A DNA stretch of 64,000 nucleotides from Enoplolaimus lenunculus (GCA_030248215.1 JASANG010002759.1:123436-187435); one strand, 5' to 3'; numbered from the stretch's first letter, positions 1 to 11,640 are shown. The notes: a model not told the origin generated them from the sequence alone. Numbers and translations: made by a program.

Positions 1-183
1 GTAGTCAGTTCAACCTGACATGAAGACCAAAAAAGTTTTTAAAACGAGTACGCGGTTGAAATTCTAAGGTGACAATCAGCACTAAAACTTTGTTAGGTTG
101 GGCTACGCTTCCCCCATGCCTGAGCCTTGGTGCAATTTCAAGCCAAGAATCGTTGTGTAACACTACTGTAGACCTGCACACAA
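1..183. other. no recognisable feature
   Basis: Left edge of the window. I see no splice-compatible coding exon and no repeat end here. Confidence 0.4.
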
Positions 184-412
184 TGTAAACTTCAGTGAGT
201 TGATTTTAACTCAGAATGAGTTGAATCAATCAGTCTGAGTTAGGACTATCAGAACTCAGAATTTTGAGTTCATTCCATTCATTCTGAGTTAATTAATCAA
301 CTCACCCAGAGTCAAATAAACTCAGAGCGAGTTAATGTTTACTGATATTAATTCAGAACTAACCAACTCGCTAGCTGAATTGATTAATTAACTCGTTGGA
401 ATTTACAGTGCA
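184..412. repeat. palindromic element rich in AACTCAG/CTGAGTT
   Basis: The left part (TGTAAACTTCAGTGAGTTGA) and the right end (reverse complement ACTGTAAATTCCAACGAGTT) are loosely inverted copies, and the inside alternates AACTCAG and CTGAGTT. It resembles a decayed relative of the TGAGTCA palindromic MITEs at 21531, 42349, 43116, 44395 and 63624. The borders are approximate. Confidence 0.5.
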
Positions 413-557
413 GATTACAACTCCAGGTACAAAAATTAGCGAATTCATATTGCAACTAGAAATTTTACAACTGCGCCTGTAAGTATAAGTGACTTTAATC
501 TTAAAATTTAAATATTTGTCAATCATCAAGCTAAGAGCTTAGAACAAGGAAAACTCA

Positions 558-732
558 GGGTCTTTTCGGTTATCCGCCCCAGCCCGCGTTTGCTCAAAAG
601 TGGTTCGATTTTGAAAAGTTTTGGCATATCCCGAGCTCCTCATGATTTCCTTGATCATTTCACACCCAAATTTGAATTTTTGAAAAATTCGATTTTTAAG
701 GTCCCAAGGGGGTGCGATAACCGAAAAGACCC
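558..732. mobile_element. MITE, GGGTCTTTTCGGTTATC ends
   Basis: A perfect 17-bp terminal inverted repeat is visible: GGGTCTTTTCGGTTATC on the left and GATAACCGAAAAGACCC on the right, 175 bp in all. The inside contains the 'CAAAAGTGGTTCGATTTTGA' block that recurs near 5760, 12605 and 41640. No coding capacity. Confidence 0.8.
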
Positions 733-922
733 AAAACTCAAGTGGTACTGACTTCTGTTAAAATCAAAACACGCGTAAATGAGGGGTGTATGCAAAGAAA
801 CGTATATCCTAGCGGCAAACCCCCTGGTGAAACCAAAAGTATCATTCGACTCAGATTATAATTTCAACTGGAAATATATATAGTACAGGTAAAACAGGTC
901 AAAAAAATAAAACTTAAACAAT

Positions 923-1002
923 GTCATATATATATCTATATATATATTTATATATATATTTATATATATATTTATATATATATTTATATATATGTATATA
1001 TC
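923..1002. repeat. (TATATATT)n microsatellite
   Basis: About 80 bp of TATATATATTTA-type repeats. The apparent Tyr/Ile/Leu-rich reading frame across it is a by-product. Confidence 0.9.
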
Positions 1003-1421
1003 AGGGTTTTTTTCATCTCAAAATTAGCGGCCAACTGGCCCCCAAACACAAATTTTTAGGGACCAATCAGAATTTTTTGGGGCCAATTGTGAAAAGTGTT
1101 ATTATATGTGAAATTTTTATTTTTTTAAAAAGCACTTAAACGTAACAAGTTTGATTTAAGGATTTAATCAAATAAACAACAGCGCAAAAATAACATTTTT
1201 TGGCCAACAGATTCACAGTAAAACCAGATCGATACTGGTGAAAATGTTAGAATTAAAACTGCTCACCTGTCGTCATGTTATGACACAAACACGTCCAATG
1301 ATATCATGTTATATGACAACTGTTTTGTACTCTATTTAGACGCGGAACTATTTTTAAAGTTTGACAACTATACTTAAGCCCTACACCTAAGCCTACGGTA
1401 AGAATTTGTTGATTTTGCATA
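1003..1421. other. AT-rich spacer, nothing recognised
   Basis: No exon-like frame with splice sites and no repeat family end was seen. Confidence 0.4.
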
Positions 1422-1855
1422 CTGTATTGACCCGAATAAGAGGGGGGCGACGCCATTTTGACTCCGAATCAGTAAGAGTCCGTATCCCTAATAAGGGTCC
1501 GTAAGCGAATAGAGTCCCTAAACCCTAATTAGAGTCCATAAATGTCAATTAGCCCTGATTGTAGCGCATAAATGACTCCAGGACCAAATAAATTTGAGTT
1601 CGAAACTTTAAAGCGTACTTAAATTTTGAAACTACATTCCTAAGTGTAGCCTTGTATTATCGCTCAAGCTATTGACACAAGACGAATAAACGTTTAATTC
1701 AACGGATAATTGCAGTACCGGATATATATCAGTAACGAAGGGCGGCGGAGCTTGGGTTAAAAATAAATAACAGTCCGTAACCGAATAATAAGGGGGGAAC
1801 CCTCAGGAGATGCCAAATAAATATCAGTCCCCCACTCTTATTCGGGTCACTACAG
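1422..1855. mobile_element. TA-flanked MITE, CTGTAnTGACCCGAATAAG family
   Basis: A 434-bp element begins CTGTATTGACCCGAATAAG and ends CTTATTCGGGTCACTACAG, flanked by TA on both sides. Near-identical full copies lie at 49037-49462 and 61962-62403, with a truncated one at 36225-36420. The TA duplication and lack of coding capacity suggest a Tc1/mariner-type non-autonomous element; the superfamily is inferred from the TA alone. Confidence 0.85.
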
Positions 1856-1889
1856 TACGCTCTTGTACAATTTTCGTCACACTGAAAAT

Positions 1890-2131
1890 CTAGGCTTGGC
1901 TCATGCTTAGCCTACAGTAAGTCTTTTCCTTAACCTAATTTTGAGCATAAACCTATGGTGAAAACAGTGGCGGATCCAGAAATTCCTGGTGTGGGAATGC
2001 ACAAGTGGAAAACTAGGCTTGGCTCATGCTTAGCCTACAGTAAGTCATTTCCTTAACCTAATTTTGAGCAGAAACCTATGGTGAAAACAGTGGCGGATCC
2101 AGAAATTCCTGGTGTGGGAATAGACAAGTGG
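1890..2131. repeat. tandem duplication, 2 x ~123 bp
   Basis: The unit starting CTAGGCTTGGCTCATGCTTA occurs at 1890 and again at 2013 with few differences, each ending in the GTGGCGGATCCAGAAATTCC block. That GGCGGATCCAG motif also occurs near 15604, 16025, 36102 and 36479, so the unit contains part of a dispersed repeat. Confidence 0.85.
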
Positions 2132-2555
2132 GAAATGTTAAGTATTGACCTATATATGTCGTTTATATATATGTATGCAATGCACTCATTAAAGTAAATG
2201 TTGCATAAATTCCTAGACTAATATATCTTGGTTGTTATAAAGACAAAGAGGTTTTTTGTTCTTTTTTCCGTATTTTCAAAACTCACCATAACTGCCATTA
2301 TAGCTTACGTTGGTTTTAACCCTGAAAACATTTACACTCGGCAGCCGGTGGGAGGAATACATAATCCCCAACCCCCTGCATCCGCCCTTGGGTGGAAGTG
2401 TATATACAAGTGCCAAATCTATTTGTCATTTACTAGCAGAACTTGGTTTCTTGTACACTTTCCCCTACGCTTAAGCTTAGGACAACTCTTTTCTGTGCCT
2501 AAGTATAAGCCTTAAATCTAAACCTAATCTTTAACCTTACATGCGGAGGCAATTC
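2132..2555. other. spacer, nothing recognised
   Basis: Open frames here lack splice context and contain no motif I recognise. Confidence 0.35.
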
Positions 2556-2713
2556 GGGCCCGTCGCCAAAGCGGGGGCACAGGGGCTCAGCGCCCCCTGA
2601 AAAATTTTTGACAAACCCTAGACGATTTTCAACTCTGCTTGTAAATCGTTACCCTTAAATGCCCCTCCTGGTAAATTTTTAGCCCCCGTAGCAAAGTGAG
2701 CTGCTACGGGCCT
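2556..2713. mobile_element. hAT-like MITE family A
   Basis: Ends GGGCCCGTCGCCA and GCTACGGGCCT; the inside has the family hallmarks CTTGTAA, CCCTCCTG and a 'GCTCAGCGCCCCCTG' block. Reverse orientation relative to the next copy at 2879. Confidence 0.8.
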
Positions 2714-2878
2714 GAGGCAACTGTAAAATAACCGCACTTTCGATAGAAATTCATTTTTATTTATGAAAATAATAAATATTTACCGTTCCATCTCAGGTTG
2801 TTTGTTTCGTGTGGCTACACGCATCATCTGATATTACAATATTTTTTTCTTCATTCAAAACCCAACAAAGCACCATGA

Positions 2879-3049
2879 GGCCCGTAGCCAGCCAGCTCAC
2901 CTTGCTAGGGCTGGGGCTAAAAAATTTAGCAGGAGGGACATTCAATTGGTTTTCAATGAGTTACAAGCAAGGTTGGAAAAGTTTCTAGGGGGACCCAAAA
3001 TTTTCCAGGGGACGCTGAGCCCACCCTGGCGTCCTTTTGGCTACGGGCT
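2879..3049. mobile_element. hAT-like MITE family A
   Basis: Starts GGCCCGTAGCCAGC and ends TTTTGGCTACGGGCT. It is a near-complete copy of the commonest repeat in the window. Confidence 0.85.
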
Positions 3050-3614
3050 CGAGCACCGTGTCTTCCATCTATTTGATAGACACAGCATGGTGATGTTGAT
3101 AATTTTAATATGAGATGCCGCCACATAGAAAACTGCTAACACACCGCAAGTGGTCGTGTTCAGGGGCGTAGGTATACAAATGAAGATGATAAAGACGGGG
3201 ATATATTCCCAACCGAAATGGCTGGAAAAGACAAGAAAAAACACAATTAAAGGGAGAAGCTTAAGGATTACCTTCTGGATCATAAAGGTCAAGAAAATTT
3301 CCTGTACGTGATACTACTATACCATGGCGAACGCCGAACTGAAGAAATCCTAGCTACGCTCTTGGTCGTACGTGTGAGGTATGCAAAAATTATTAATAAT
3401 CGATGAACATACGCCAGTAGTCTCATATGTGATTTAGCATTTCCACAGCTCTAAATACAGCGACAAAACCAAAACTTTATTTAGTACTGGAAACTTAAAA
3501 ATCTATATTTTTAGAGTTATTTATAGATATTCGATATTCGAAGTTAAGCAGTGCCACAACTTCTCAAAAATTCTACTGTGGATGCGATGGGGCTCGAACA
3601 CCATGACGTACGGA
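3050..3614. other. spacer, nothing recognised
   Basis: Unique-looking sequence without convincing exons or repeat ends. Confidence 0.35.
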
Positions 3615-3919
3615 TTAAGCCCTATTCCCAAGTGCAAGTTTTTGCAGCCAAACTTGAACGTGCAACTTGCACACGCCAGTTCGGTCACAAAGCAGCTTTT
3701 TGAAGTTCATGCAGCTGCAAATTGTTCACTGTAATTTATGCTATTTTATTTAATTCCCACCTGTGAGCGCAGTTGCAAGTAGCTTGAATTTCTTCCATCT
3801 GCAGTTTGATTGGTCAATCAGAATGTTCGTTTGAAAATAAGTGCAGCTGCAAGTATTTTGGCGCAAGTTGCCGCTGCGAGTTCTCACTGCAAAAACATGC
3901 ACGTGTGAATGGGGCTTAA
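3615..3919. mobile_element. TTAA-flanked MITE (piggyBac-like)
   Basis: TTAA at 3615-3618 and 3916-3919 flanks inverted ends GCCCTATTCCCA and GAATGGGGC. The inside is a string of GCAGCTGCAA/TTGCAGC motifs in both orientations. A second, poorer copy is at 20247-20528. A TTAA target site is the mark of piggyBac-type elements; no transposase is present. Confidence 0.65.
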
Positions 3920-4639
3920 GAAGCATTTAAGTATTAATAATCAGAGAATGTAAACGAAGATTAAAATATCGCAATGCGAAAGTACAAACACATGCGCACA
4001 TTTTGCTTTAATAGACTGTGTTTGAAACCGAAGCTGTTTTCGTCGCACACCGAAGACTAAGGCTTAGGCTCAGGCTTAGCTTTAAGAATACGCATTTGCT
4101 CGAGCATTTTAGTTAAGCCTAAGGTCGAACCTAAACATATCTTAAGCGCTAGTTTTGCACGCGAAGAAACGTGTACAAGAACCGAAATCAGCAATTATCA
4201 TCAGCATTCGAATATTAATATCGCCTGCAATTTCAACGGCGATTGGAAAACACGAGAATGTGAACACTGCATACACTGTGACGCTACAGCAGTCGAAAAT
4301 AACCAATTTTTTAGCGTCAATTTTTGTGATATGATTCGGACATTTTGTATAACGCGTAATTTCAAATGAAACCAAAACCCAAAATGTCATTTTCTTAAGT
4401 CGTGGCATGCCGCCAACTTCTTTGCCTCCGACCAAATTATACATTGTTTATGCAGATATGTCTACAAAACAATCGCAGTAGTTTAGATTAGACGGAGACG
4501 ATGTCAAATAGAATATGCAAACTTTGGCAAACCCATTCCACTGTCATCTCTCATTCGATCTTGATTTCTTGCCACACAGCCTTAAAGTACTTGTTTACAT
4601 TCTACCAAGAACCGATTGATCATTCTAATATTTCACTTC
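3920..4639. other. spacer with one orphan open frame
   Basis: A minus-strand frame of 100 codons (4444-4142) opens with Met and looks mildly coding-like, but has no recognisable domain, no splice partners and no repeat match. It lies just 3' of the LINE fragment and could be a tail of that insertion or chance. Confidence 0.3.
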
Positions 4640-5410
4640 GGTGCCCTATCCTGTAGAAGAACCGTTGCTCCAAAGACTTTCTGCTGCAAAACTGCATATT
4701 TCCTCAAATCTTACGAGCAAGTTGAATCCTTGTATCTGCTTCATTGGGACAAAAAGAACGCTCAGTTGTTACTCTGCTAATGTAACATTAGACAAATGGT
4801 AGTTCAGCCTACAATGCCCACTCAGCACTCGACGTCCACACATAGAGGATGCTCATTTTTTTGTTCCAGCAAGGCAAGAAGATCCTAAAGTGTCTACACA
4901 ATCAACGAGCTGTCCAATTGCGCTTAGCTTTCTCCAATATTTGTTACTCAATTAAGCTAATTACTGTCGATAATGCCACATTGGAAAACCGATGGTCCTG
5001 GACGATGCAGTAGTTTCGTCGATTCGCAACAAGCTTGCATACCTGCAAATTTGTTTCCTGGAACATTACAGCGTCCTGAAACCCAAATCAGCTGAACCCA
5101 AATCAGCTTAACATTCTTGTGAACATAGAAAGTTGATAAATTTGCTGTCTGCATTCCACTACAGTCTTACTATTGACGCGGTTGATGTCAAGTGCTTTAA
5201 TTGCAGCTTGACTGTCAGCCAAACATTGCAATACTCTTTTTTTCTTAACGACACGACCCAACAGGTAAGGAAACCACAATTGTCAACGGACGAGACCCGC
5301 TGCCGCCTGGAAACCGGAACAACACGATCCCATGTGGAATATGAATATCCGCAAAACCTGGAATGTCTATGCCAGCCCTTGTACCTCCTATTTGAGCAGT
5401 TTAACTTTTG
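4640..5410 (-). mobile_element. 5'-truncated, decayed LINE: RNase H region
   Basis: Reading the minus strand, short stretches in shifting frames give the RNase H core of a non-LTR retrotransposon. Near 5230-5115 there is DSQAAIKALDINRVNSKTVV followed by ECRQQIYQL. Near 5110-4960 comes VKLIWVSG...VPGNKFAG (the usual V.L.WVPGH..I.GNE.AD), then PGPSVFQCGI. Near 4850-4790 is VLSGHCRLNYHLSNVTLAE, the C-terminal GHC.LNYHL motif. Upstream, GAGIDIP-like residues near 5360 fit the start of the domain. No reverse transcriptase is seen, so the 5' part is missing. Several frame changes and stops show it is dead. Presence of RNase H points to the I/LOA/R1 side of LINEs, but the clade is not resolved. Confidence 0.8.
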
Positions 5411-5723
5411 ACGAAATCCAACACAAAGATATGTTTGTTATTTGTGCCAAAACAACTGGAAATATATTAAAAACATACAATTTTTAGTCTACTGTAAACA
5501 ATGCATTGTCTACCAGCCTAATAATACCCCGTGTTATCAGTCACAAAAACTGTTACTGAAACACGGAACTAAATTTCAACGTCACAGGGTCCGATAAAGC
5601 AGGCAGTAAAACTCGTCAAAGGCTTCATCATAGTTGTCAGACTATTTTACCAGCTTAACGCAAGATCACCAATAAAATTAGTCAACTCAACAGACTAAGT
5701 TGTTGGTAACTCATTCAAAAATA
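5411..5723. other. spacer, nothing recognised
   Basis: No exon or repeat end recognised between the LINE fragment and the next repeat. Confidence 0.35.
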
Positions 5724-6120
5724 GCGGATCGTTTCCATTGTTCGCTCCAGCCCGCATTTAGCCAAAAATGGGTCGATTTTTAAATTTTTCTTGCATATTT
5801 GAGCTTGTCATGACCGCCTTGATCAATCACGCGTAAATTTAAATTTTTAAAACCGATTTCTTAAAAAGTTCCAAGGTCCGCCTTTAGGGTCCAAAAAAAT
5901 TTTGTCAAAAAGTTTGACAAATTATATGTCATTGAATACTGTTGAAGAGCTGAATCGAACGGTGTTTAAACTTCACGCAATCAGACGTTTGGTTAACGAG
6001 TTCTTATCAAGTAACTGATTTGGCGCGCTGCAAACGATTGGGGATGGCGCCAAATCAGTTATTTGACCATACTTGGTTAGCCAATCGTCTAATGACGAAA
6101 AATGTAACTTGTCGTAACTG
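5724..6120. repeat. half copy of the GATAACC foldback family
   Basis: Shares with 558, 12574 and 41609 the block around 'GCCAAAAATGGGTCGATTTT' and, further right, the 'AACTGATTTGGCGCG' palindromic centre. The left terminal inverted repeat is worn. Confidence 0.6.
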
Positions 6121-6171
6121 AAACAAGGTACAACCGGACGACTACCTCCTGCTTTGGCCCAGCATTACCTC

Positions 6172-6325
6172 TGATCCCGGTTGAATTTTGGCCGGCGGTT
6201 CCGGCAATAAAATTTTTAAAATTAGCAAATTTAACATAATTGTTGTTACCTCAATTTATTTCATTTACAGTTCCGGCAAAATTTTTGTATCTCCGGCTCC
6301 GGTTTTTTCACCTCCGGTTGCACAA
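6172..6325. mobile_element. hAT-like MITE family C, worn copy
   Basis: Ends CCCGGTTGAA and TCCGGTTGCAC, with the inside built of GGTTCCGGC/CTCCGGCTCCGG motifs shared with 48943, 49779 and 52880. Confidence 0.6.
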
Positions 6326-6476
6326 TCTGTCTATAAATCTATCATAGAGATTTAATTATTAATTATTTGCGTCGGATAATGCTGTTCAGTGACTTTCCCA
6401 TTATTAATTAAAAGCAGTTAGATAGACGGCAAAAAATTTCGAGCACAGCTTTCAACTTCATATACACTTTGCAACC

Positions 6477-6630
6477 GGGCCCGTAGCCAAGGGGGGCTCA
6501 GCCCCCCCCCCGAAAAATTTTTTTTGCCCCCCCCCCCAAAAATTTTCAATCTTGCTACCTTTGCATGCCCCTCCTGAAAAGTTTTTAGCTCCCCCCCCCC
6601 CCGAGCACGATATAAGCTGGCTACGTGCCT
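6477..6630. mobile_element. hAT-like MITE family A
   Basis: Starts GGGCCCGTAGCCAAGGGGGG and ends AGCTGGCTACGTGCCT. Long C and G runs inside. Confidence 0.8.
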
Positions 6631-6799
6631 GTTTGGCAACGCTTTTAAAAATGTTAACAATTCTTCAAGAAAACACGAAACAAATCCATCCAATTTTTAA
6701 GGAAATCAAATTTGACCAGTTTACACACATAATCACGAAACGCGATTCGAAAGTTAAAAGTTACACAAAACACCAATTCAGCAATCGGAACCCTTTTTG

Positions 6800-7990
6800 A
6801 GCAAATTCGACCGGAAAACATTCGACACTGGGCTGTCCAAACTGTATCTGTCCCGACACTCAGTACCTCGATTTGCTGAAATCGTATTTTTGTTTATTTT
6901 ACTTTCGCCACTGTCGGGTATGGGTGGTTTCCGGTCTCGACAAGTCTCGGGGATTTGGCTACGCCTCGGTCTCGCGTTTTCTAAGTGTCGGTGGCTCGCA
7001 AATCGAGAGAGACCAAAGAGATGAAAAAGTGATAAACAACTGTTATTACCTGAGCTAGTTTGAGTTCAATAAAGGACATGAGATAATTTTTTGCACGTAT
7101 TTCGTACTAAATGTATATACGTGAGCCACTTAAAACTGGACAGTTGTTTAGATACATTCCTTTCACACTATGACCGTTTTAATAGACGGCTGAAGTACCC
7201 CCCAAAATGATTAACGTATTTTATTAAACTACGACATGGATGGCTTAGGCTTAGGTTTACGCTTCAGTTGTGGCATGGGTGTGCGGAAGTAAACAAGTAA
7301 ATAAAATTGCACAACACAAGCAAAGTAAATGAGCTTTTTACAGAGTTGATCACCAAGTAATGTGTTCATTAACCCTTTCTCACATGAATATTTTCTATTT
7401 CCCCTGACACCTACTTTTATGCTAGGTTTCGAACTCCAGTGACTGGAGTTGGAGGCGTATACCATCACCGCTCAATTATAGGAGCTTGACGCTCGAGCCC
7501 GAGGAGGCTCTCACGTCTTGTGGTGATTTAGTACTATGTATACGTGGTGCAATTGTTAAACACGGTGCGATATATGCTATTTAACGTATATACACTGCGC
7601 TGAGTTGCCTACAGGCAACTCAATGTGAGAAGGGGTTAATATTGGCACTGACGGTCGCCAAACACTCCGCTTAAGTTCACTTTCATATGTGTGTGCAACG
7701 TCTGTTATTATTGCAGCTGGTGACAGTTTTGTGAACGCGTGCAATCGTTGCATTTGTGCCACCGAATTTCAAAGCGACAAATAAAGTAAAAAATAAACTT
7801 TGGCGATGATTTATCTGTTTAATTGTATGACTTAAATGGCAATTCGGAACACACAAAATATTCAAAACTTTTGTTAGACAAATCGTAATAATTTTTATTT
7901 TCGGTAACGGTGAAAAATTGACCGAGACCAAAAGTCTCGGTCCCAGTTTTTTTTGACCGAGACCGCCCAACCCGGCCCATTGTCAGCAGT
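6800..7990. mobile_element. remnant of hAT-like family D, interrupted
   Basis: GGTCTCGACAAGTCTCGG near 6930 and TGACCGAGACC..TCTCGGTCCC near 7920-7965 are the CGAGAC-rich arms of the family seen whole at 30271-30682. Between them sits a TTAA-flanked element (7369-7639) plus unassigned sequence. The outer borders are not clear. Confidence 0.45.
7369..7639. mobile_element. piggyBac-like MITE with tRNA-like core
   Basis: Starts TTAACCCTTTCTCACATG and ends TGTGAGAAGGGGTTAA, so TTAA flanks inverted CCCTT..AAGGG ends. On the minus strand the middle reads like a tRNA: TGAGCGGTGATGGTATACGC (A-box region) followed by GGAGTTCGAAACC (B-box region). Copies at 34291 and 38821. Confidence 0.75.
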
Positions 7991-8203
7991 TCCATTTTTC
8001 GACCCCTTTGGCCATAGTAACATCTTATAGCGGCTGCACAGGTTCACAGGAAAACGGCCGAAGGGTGATAAGATGACCACCATAGATTTTTTAACTGCTG
8101 TGCCCCTGATTGCCATATAATACGCAATGTATATTACCAAATTCTCTGATATCATCCGACTGGTATTCATTTCGTTAATCAACTACTTCTTAAATCATAC
8201 CTA
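7991..8203 (-). other. open frame of unclear status
   Basis: On the minus strand a frame from about 8182 to 7990 reads, in part, AIRGTAVKKSMVVILSPFGR. It looks more coding-like than its surroundings, but I find no pair of splice sites with matching phase. It could be an exon of gene B or a relic. Confidence 0.2.
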
Positions 8204-8374
8204 CGGGCCCACGCAAAGGGGGGGAAGCCAGGAAGGCTCGTCCCCCTGGAAAAAATTTTGCCCACCCCCCTAGAAAATTATCAACCATGCTTATAACTCA
8301 TTGAAAACCCTTGAATGCCGATTCTGAAAATTTTTTCGCGCCCCTCCTAGCAAGGTAAGCTGGCTACAGGCCTG
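8204..8374. mobile_element. hAT-like MITE family A with 8-bp target duplication
   Basis: The 171-bp element (CGGGCCCACGC...GGCTACAGGCCTG) is flanked by CATACCTA at 8196-8203 and CATACCTA at 8375-8382. This exact 8-bp duplication helps assign the family to hAT-like elements. Confidence 0.9.
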
Positions 8375-8552
8375 CATACCTATTCTACTAAAATAATACA
8401 CCAAAAATCAATAGCTTAGTAGCAGTAGTAGTAGTAACCTTTAGATACTGCATTTCTAGCGATAAGCTTTATTTTTGTTTCGCAACTCTGATTACGATGA
8501 AACTGATAAAAAACCACTACAGCAGCGTACAAGTTCACTAATAATCAGTGGA

Positions 8553-8572
8553 TTAAACTTGTTTTACCTGTC

Positions 8573-8611
<39 letters not shown>

Positions 8612-8630
8612 TAAACTTGTTTTACCTGTC

Positions 8631-8694
<64 letters not shown>
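8553..8694. repeat. (CAA)n array, duplicated with its flank
   Basis: TTAAACTTGTTTTACCTGTC followed by (CAA)n occurs at 8553 and again at 8611, giving two unequal units. The poly-Thr or poly-Asn frames are by-products. Confidence 0.95.
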
Positions 8695-9071
8695 CTAAAC
8701 TAACAAAGGCGGCGAGAAAATTCGCAGAAATCTGTTTGAGTTAAATCAGCTGAATCGGAATGCTCGCGTATATAAGCTAAAAATCCGTGTTTGCTTTGGT
8801 CAAAAAGACACGTCCGCAGCGAGCTTCACGTTGCCAGATGGAGATGAAAAAAAATTGTTTAGGAGGGGCATACAATCGTTTACGAGCATTTACAACAACA
8901 GATAGCGAACGTATTCTAGCAGGGGCGGCAATATTTTTACAGGGGGAAATGACCTCCCACCCCCGGGCCCTTTTGTACACAATTAGCTATGTCGAATAAT
9001 GAAACATTTGTACAGTATGACGTGAATACTGTAATGGTACAAAAAATTATTTTGTTTGAAAGTTTGGTGCG
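8695..9071. other. spacer, nothing recognised
   Basis: No exon or repeat end was recognised. Confidence 0.35.
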
Positions 9072-9309
9072 AATACCGGGCCGGAACAGACACCCCCGTA
9101 TCCCCGCATTTGGAACGCCCCACTCCTAGTAGGGACCGCGCCCGAACCGGTGGAAACAAAAGCCGCCGAAGTTTTAGAATGCGTCTGTGTTTCAGCTAGC
9201 AATTTTCAAACTTTTCAACCTTGCTTGTAAGCCAACGCAAACCCTTGTAATTCCCCTCCAGAAAATTTTTTAGCTGTCCCCTGGCAGATGGTAAGCTGGC
9301 TACAGGCCT
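9072..9309. mobile_element. fragments of hAT-like families B and A
   Basis: GGGCCGGAACAGACACCCCC at 9078 is the left end of family B without its right end. From 9201 to 9309 lies the right two thirds of a family A copy ending GCTGGCTACAGGCCTG. Confidence 0.65.
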
Positions 9310-10030
9310 GCATACTGGCTAGTGTTGGAAACTCCGAAATAAATGTGTGGGCCGAAACACCTTCAAAATCTCGATACCAATGGTTTAGCCTACAGACAGA
9401 TACAGAGTTTCACCGCCAGAAATTGTAAGCGGAAGACAAGGATATCTACAGCGAGGCAGGCGGGCAGAGGGGGGGTGGCGAAAAAAATATCGTAATCTAA
9501 GCTTTCGCCGACACTGTATAAAAACTAATTTTGGGCCCGACAACGAACGGAGATTTAGATACGTAGCTACTAAAAACCACAACAGTCAACAGCACAAAAA
9601 TTTGCGTGAAAGTGGAAACGGAAACTTGTTAAAATTAAAGATTTCTAGCACAGAATTTGTGTAATTCTGAACATTTGTTTCATCCTGAGGCTACCACATA
9701 TATAGCTATGATTCGTTATTTGGAAACGTTTACGGTATCTAATTAGCATCCGAATGACGGAAGTTGTAGAGTCGAATTGTTTATGACCTTTTATATACAT
9801 GTACCTACCTGATTTAGGTTTAAGAAAATGTTTACCTATGCCTAAGTTGTTGCCTAAGCGTGTGATAATGTAATAATATAAATACTACAGGGGTACTTCG
9901 CTTTCAAGTAAATAAACACCAACTTTGGGGAGGGGCGAAACAAGTACGTATTGTTGAGGTCGGTTCCTTTATCCCGTCAGCCGGTATTTGCCCACTCGCC
10001 ATATACCGAACGATGGTTTCAACTCAACTC
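9310..10030. other. spacer, nothing recognised
   Basis: No exon-like frame with splice sites was found and no known repeat end. Confidence 0.35.
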
Positions 10031-10082
<52 letters not shown>

Positions 10083-10111
10083 GTTGTTGTTGTTATTATT
10101 ATTATTATTAA
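10031..10111. repeat. (ATT)n / (TTG)n microsatellite
   Basis: Pure ATT repeats with a short GTT insert. Confidence 0.95.
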
Positions 10112-10287
10112 TTATTACCATGCTTACAAAGTAATTGCAAGTTGCTTTGTTATATAAAACAAACCCATCACAACTGAGACTCTACAAACACTGACGAATC
10201 AAACCAATAAGTAAATAAAAACAGTCTTAGTAGTCAATTTTTCGATACAAGACAAACAAACCAAAAACATTGCATAACCACCGCCAG

Positions 10288-10467
10288 GCCGTGCGTGTAG
10301 CCAAGATGGCGACCGGGTGAGGTACTCAGCCTCCCCGCCTGGAAAAATTTCGGCCCACCAAGAAAATTTTCAACCTTGCTTGTAAGTCAACAAAAACCCT
10401 TGTATGTGTCTGCTAAAAAAAATTCTTTTTCGGCCCCCTCAAGCAAGGTGAGGCTGGTTACACGACT
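10288..10467. mobile_element. hAT-like MITE family A, worn
   Basis: GGCCGTGCGTGTAGCCAAGA at the left and GGCTGGTTACACGACTG at the right; the inside aligns by eye to the family. Confidence 0.75.
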
Positions 10468-10616
10468 GCGCCAGGCAGCCTAAAAACAGGTGAAACTCTG
10501 TATACAGAAAACACAAACCGTCGTTCCAATACAACCATGTCGCATAAATGCATTCAAAGTTATTGGAAACAAGATCTTTTGTGTTCATATTCTGGCACTC
10601 GATTGCATACTATTAT

Positions 10617-10820
10617 CAGAGCCGGAGCAGCCACCCCCCACAGTCCCCATCTGAGGGGGCCCACACCCCTAAAGGTGACCCCACCCTAACCGGATGAACC
10701 TAAAAACTAGCGAAATTTTAAAAAGCGTCTGGTTTCTCGCTTGATCCGCTCGCGAGTTTGAGCGCCGCCCCCCACCTTGGAGTTTGAGCACAGCTCCCAC
10801 CCGTGTCTGCTCCGGCACTG
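10617..10820. mobile_element. hAT-like MITE family B with exact 8-bp duplication
   Basis: CAGAGCCGGAGCAG at the left end and CTGCTCCGGCACTG at the right end form inverted termini of a 204-bp element. ACTATTAT flanks it on both sides (10609-10616 and 10821-10828). Confidence 0.92.
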
Positions 10821-11295
10821 ACTATTATAGTTTGAGGTAAACAACTGACTCTAAACGTAGAAAGACAACACCAACAAAAAAATAATACCAGGTGTAACAA
10901 CAAGCAATAAATTTTGCTTGGCAACAGTAATTCAAGCACGAAAACAATGGATATTATGCAGATTAATGTAATTTATTTGTTGTAGCATCGTAATTACAAG
11001 AGTAGACAGCTTTTTTAAATCAGCTGGGTCACTCGTTTTTAACTACGCCTATTTGATCGGATTGTCATGAGTTGAACGCAAATTCCTCTACCCATAGCAC
11101 TACTCGTCGGGTTGCTGATACACGTACAATAAGGTGTACGTACGCTCGTCCCGGCCGAAAATTTTTTCGTGATAAAATGTTAAGGTCCCTGCCTTAACAT
11201 AATTCTTCCTGCTCACAAAATTGACACATATATACAGCTGCGTACAGTAAAAATTGCGTGTCATAACTTTTGCCAGCTCGCCGTTCCGTTGGAAA
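10821..11295. other. spacer, nothing recognised
   Basis: No exon or repeat end recognised. Confidence 0.35.
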
Positions 11296-11640
11296 TTTCT
11301 TTTTTCAAAGAAATTGAATTTTTCAAAAAAATCAAATTTTTCAAAAAAATCAAATTTTTCAAAAAATCAAACTTTTCAAAAAATCAATTTTTTCAAAGAA
11401 ATCGAATTTTTTAAAATAATTAAATTTTTTTTTCGAAAAAATCAAATTTTTCAAAAAATCAAATTGTTCAAAAAAATCCAATTTTTCAAAGCATCAATTT
11501 TTTCAAAGAAATTGAATTTTTCAAAAAATCAAATTTTTCAAAAAACCAAATTTTTCAAAAAAATCAAATTATTCAAAAAAATCAAATTTTTCACAAAATC
11601 AAATTTTTCAAAAAAATCAATTTTTCCAAAAAAATTAAAA
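11296..11640. repeat. minisatellite, unit ~17-19 bp
   Basis: About twenty copies of TTTTTCAAAAAAATCAAA variants. The long plus-strand frame over it (Phe-Ser-Lys-Lys repeats) follows from the repeat unit and is not a gene. Confidence 0.95.

Noticed and set aside
8475-8744. Reading frame with long poly-Thr and poly-Asn
   Set aside because: It is generated by two (CAA)n arrays and has no non-repetitive coding sequence around it.
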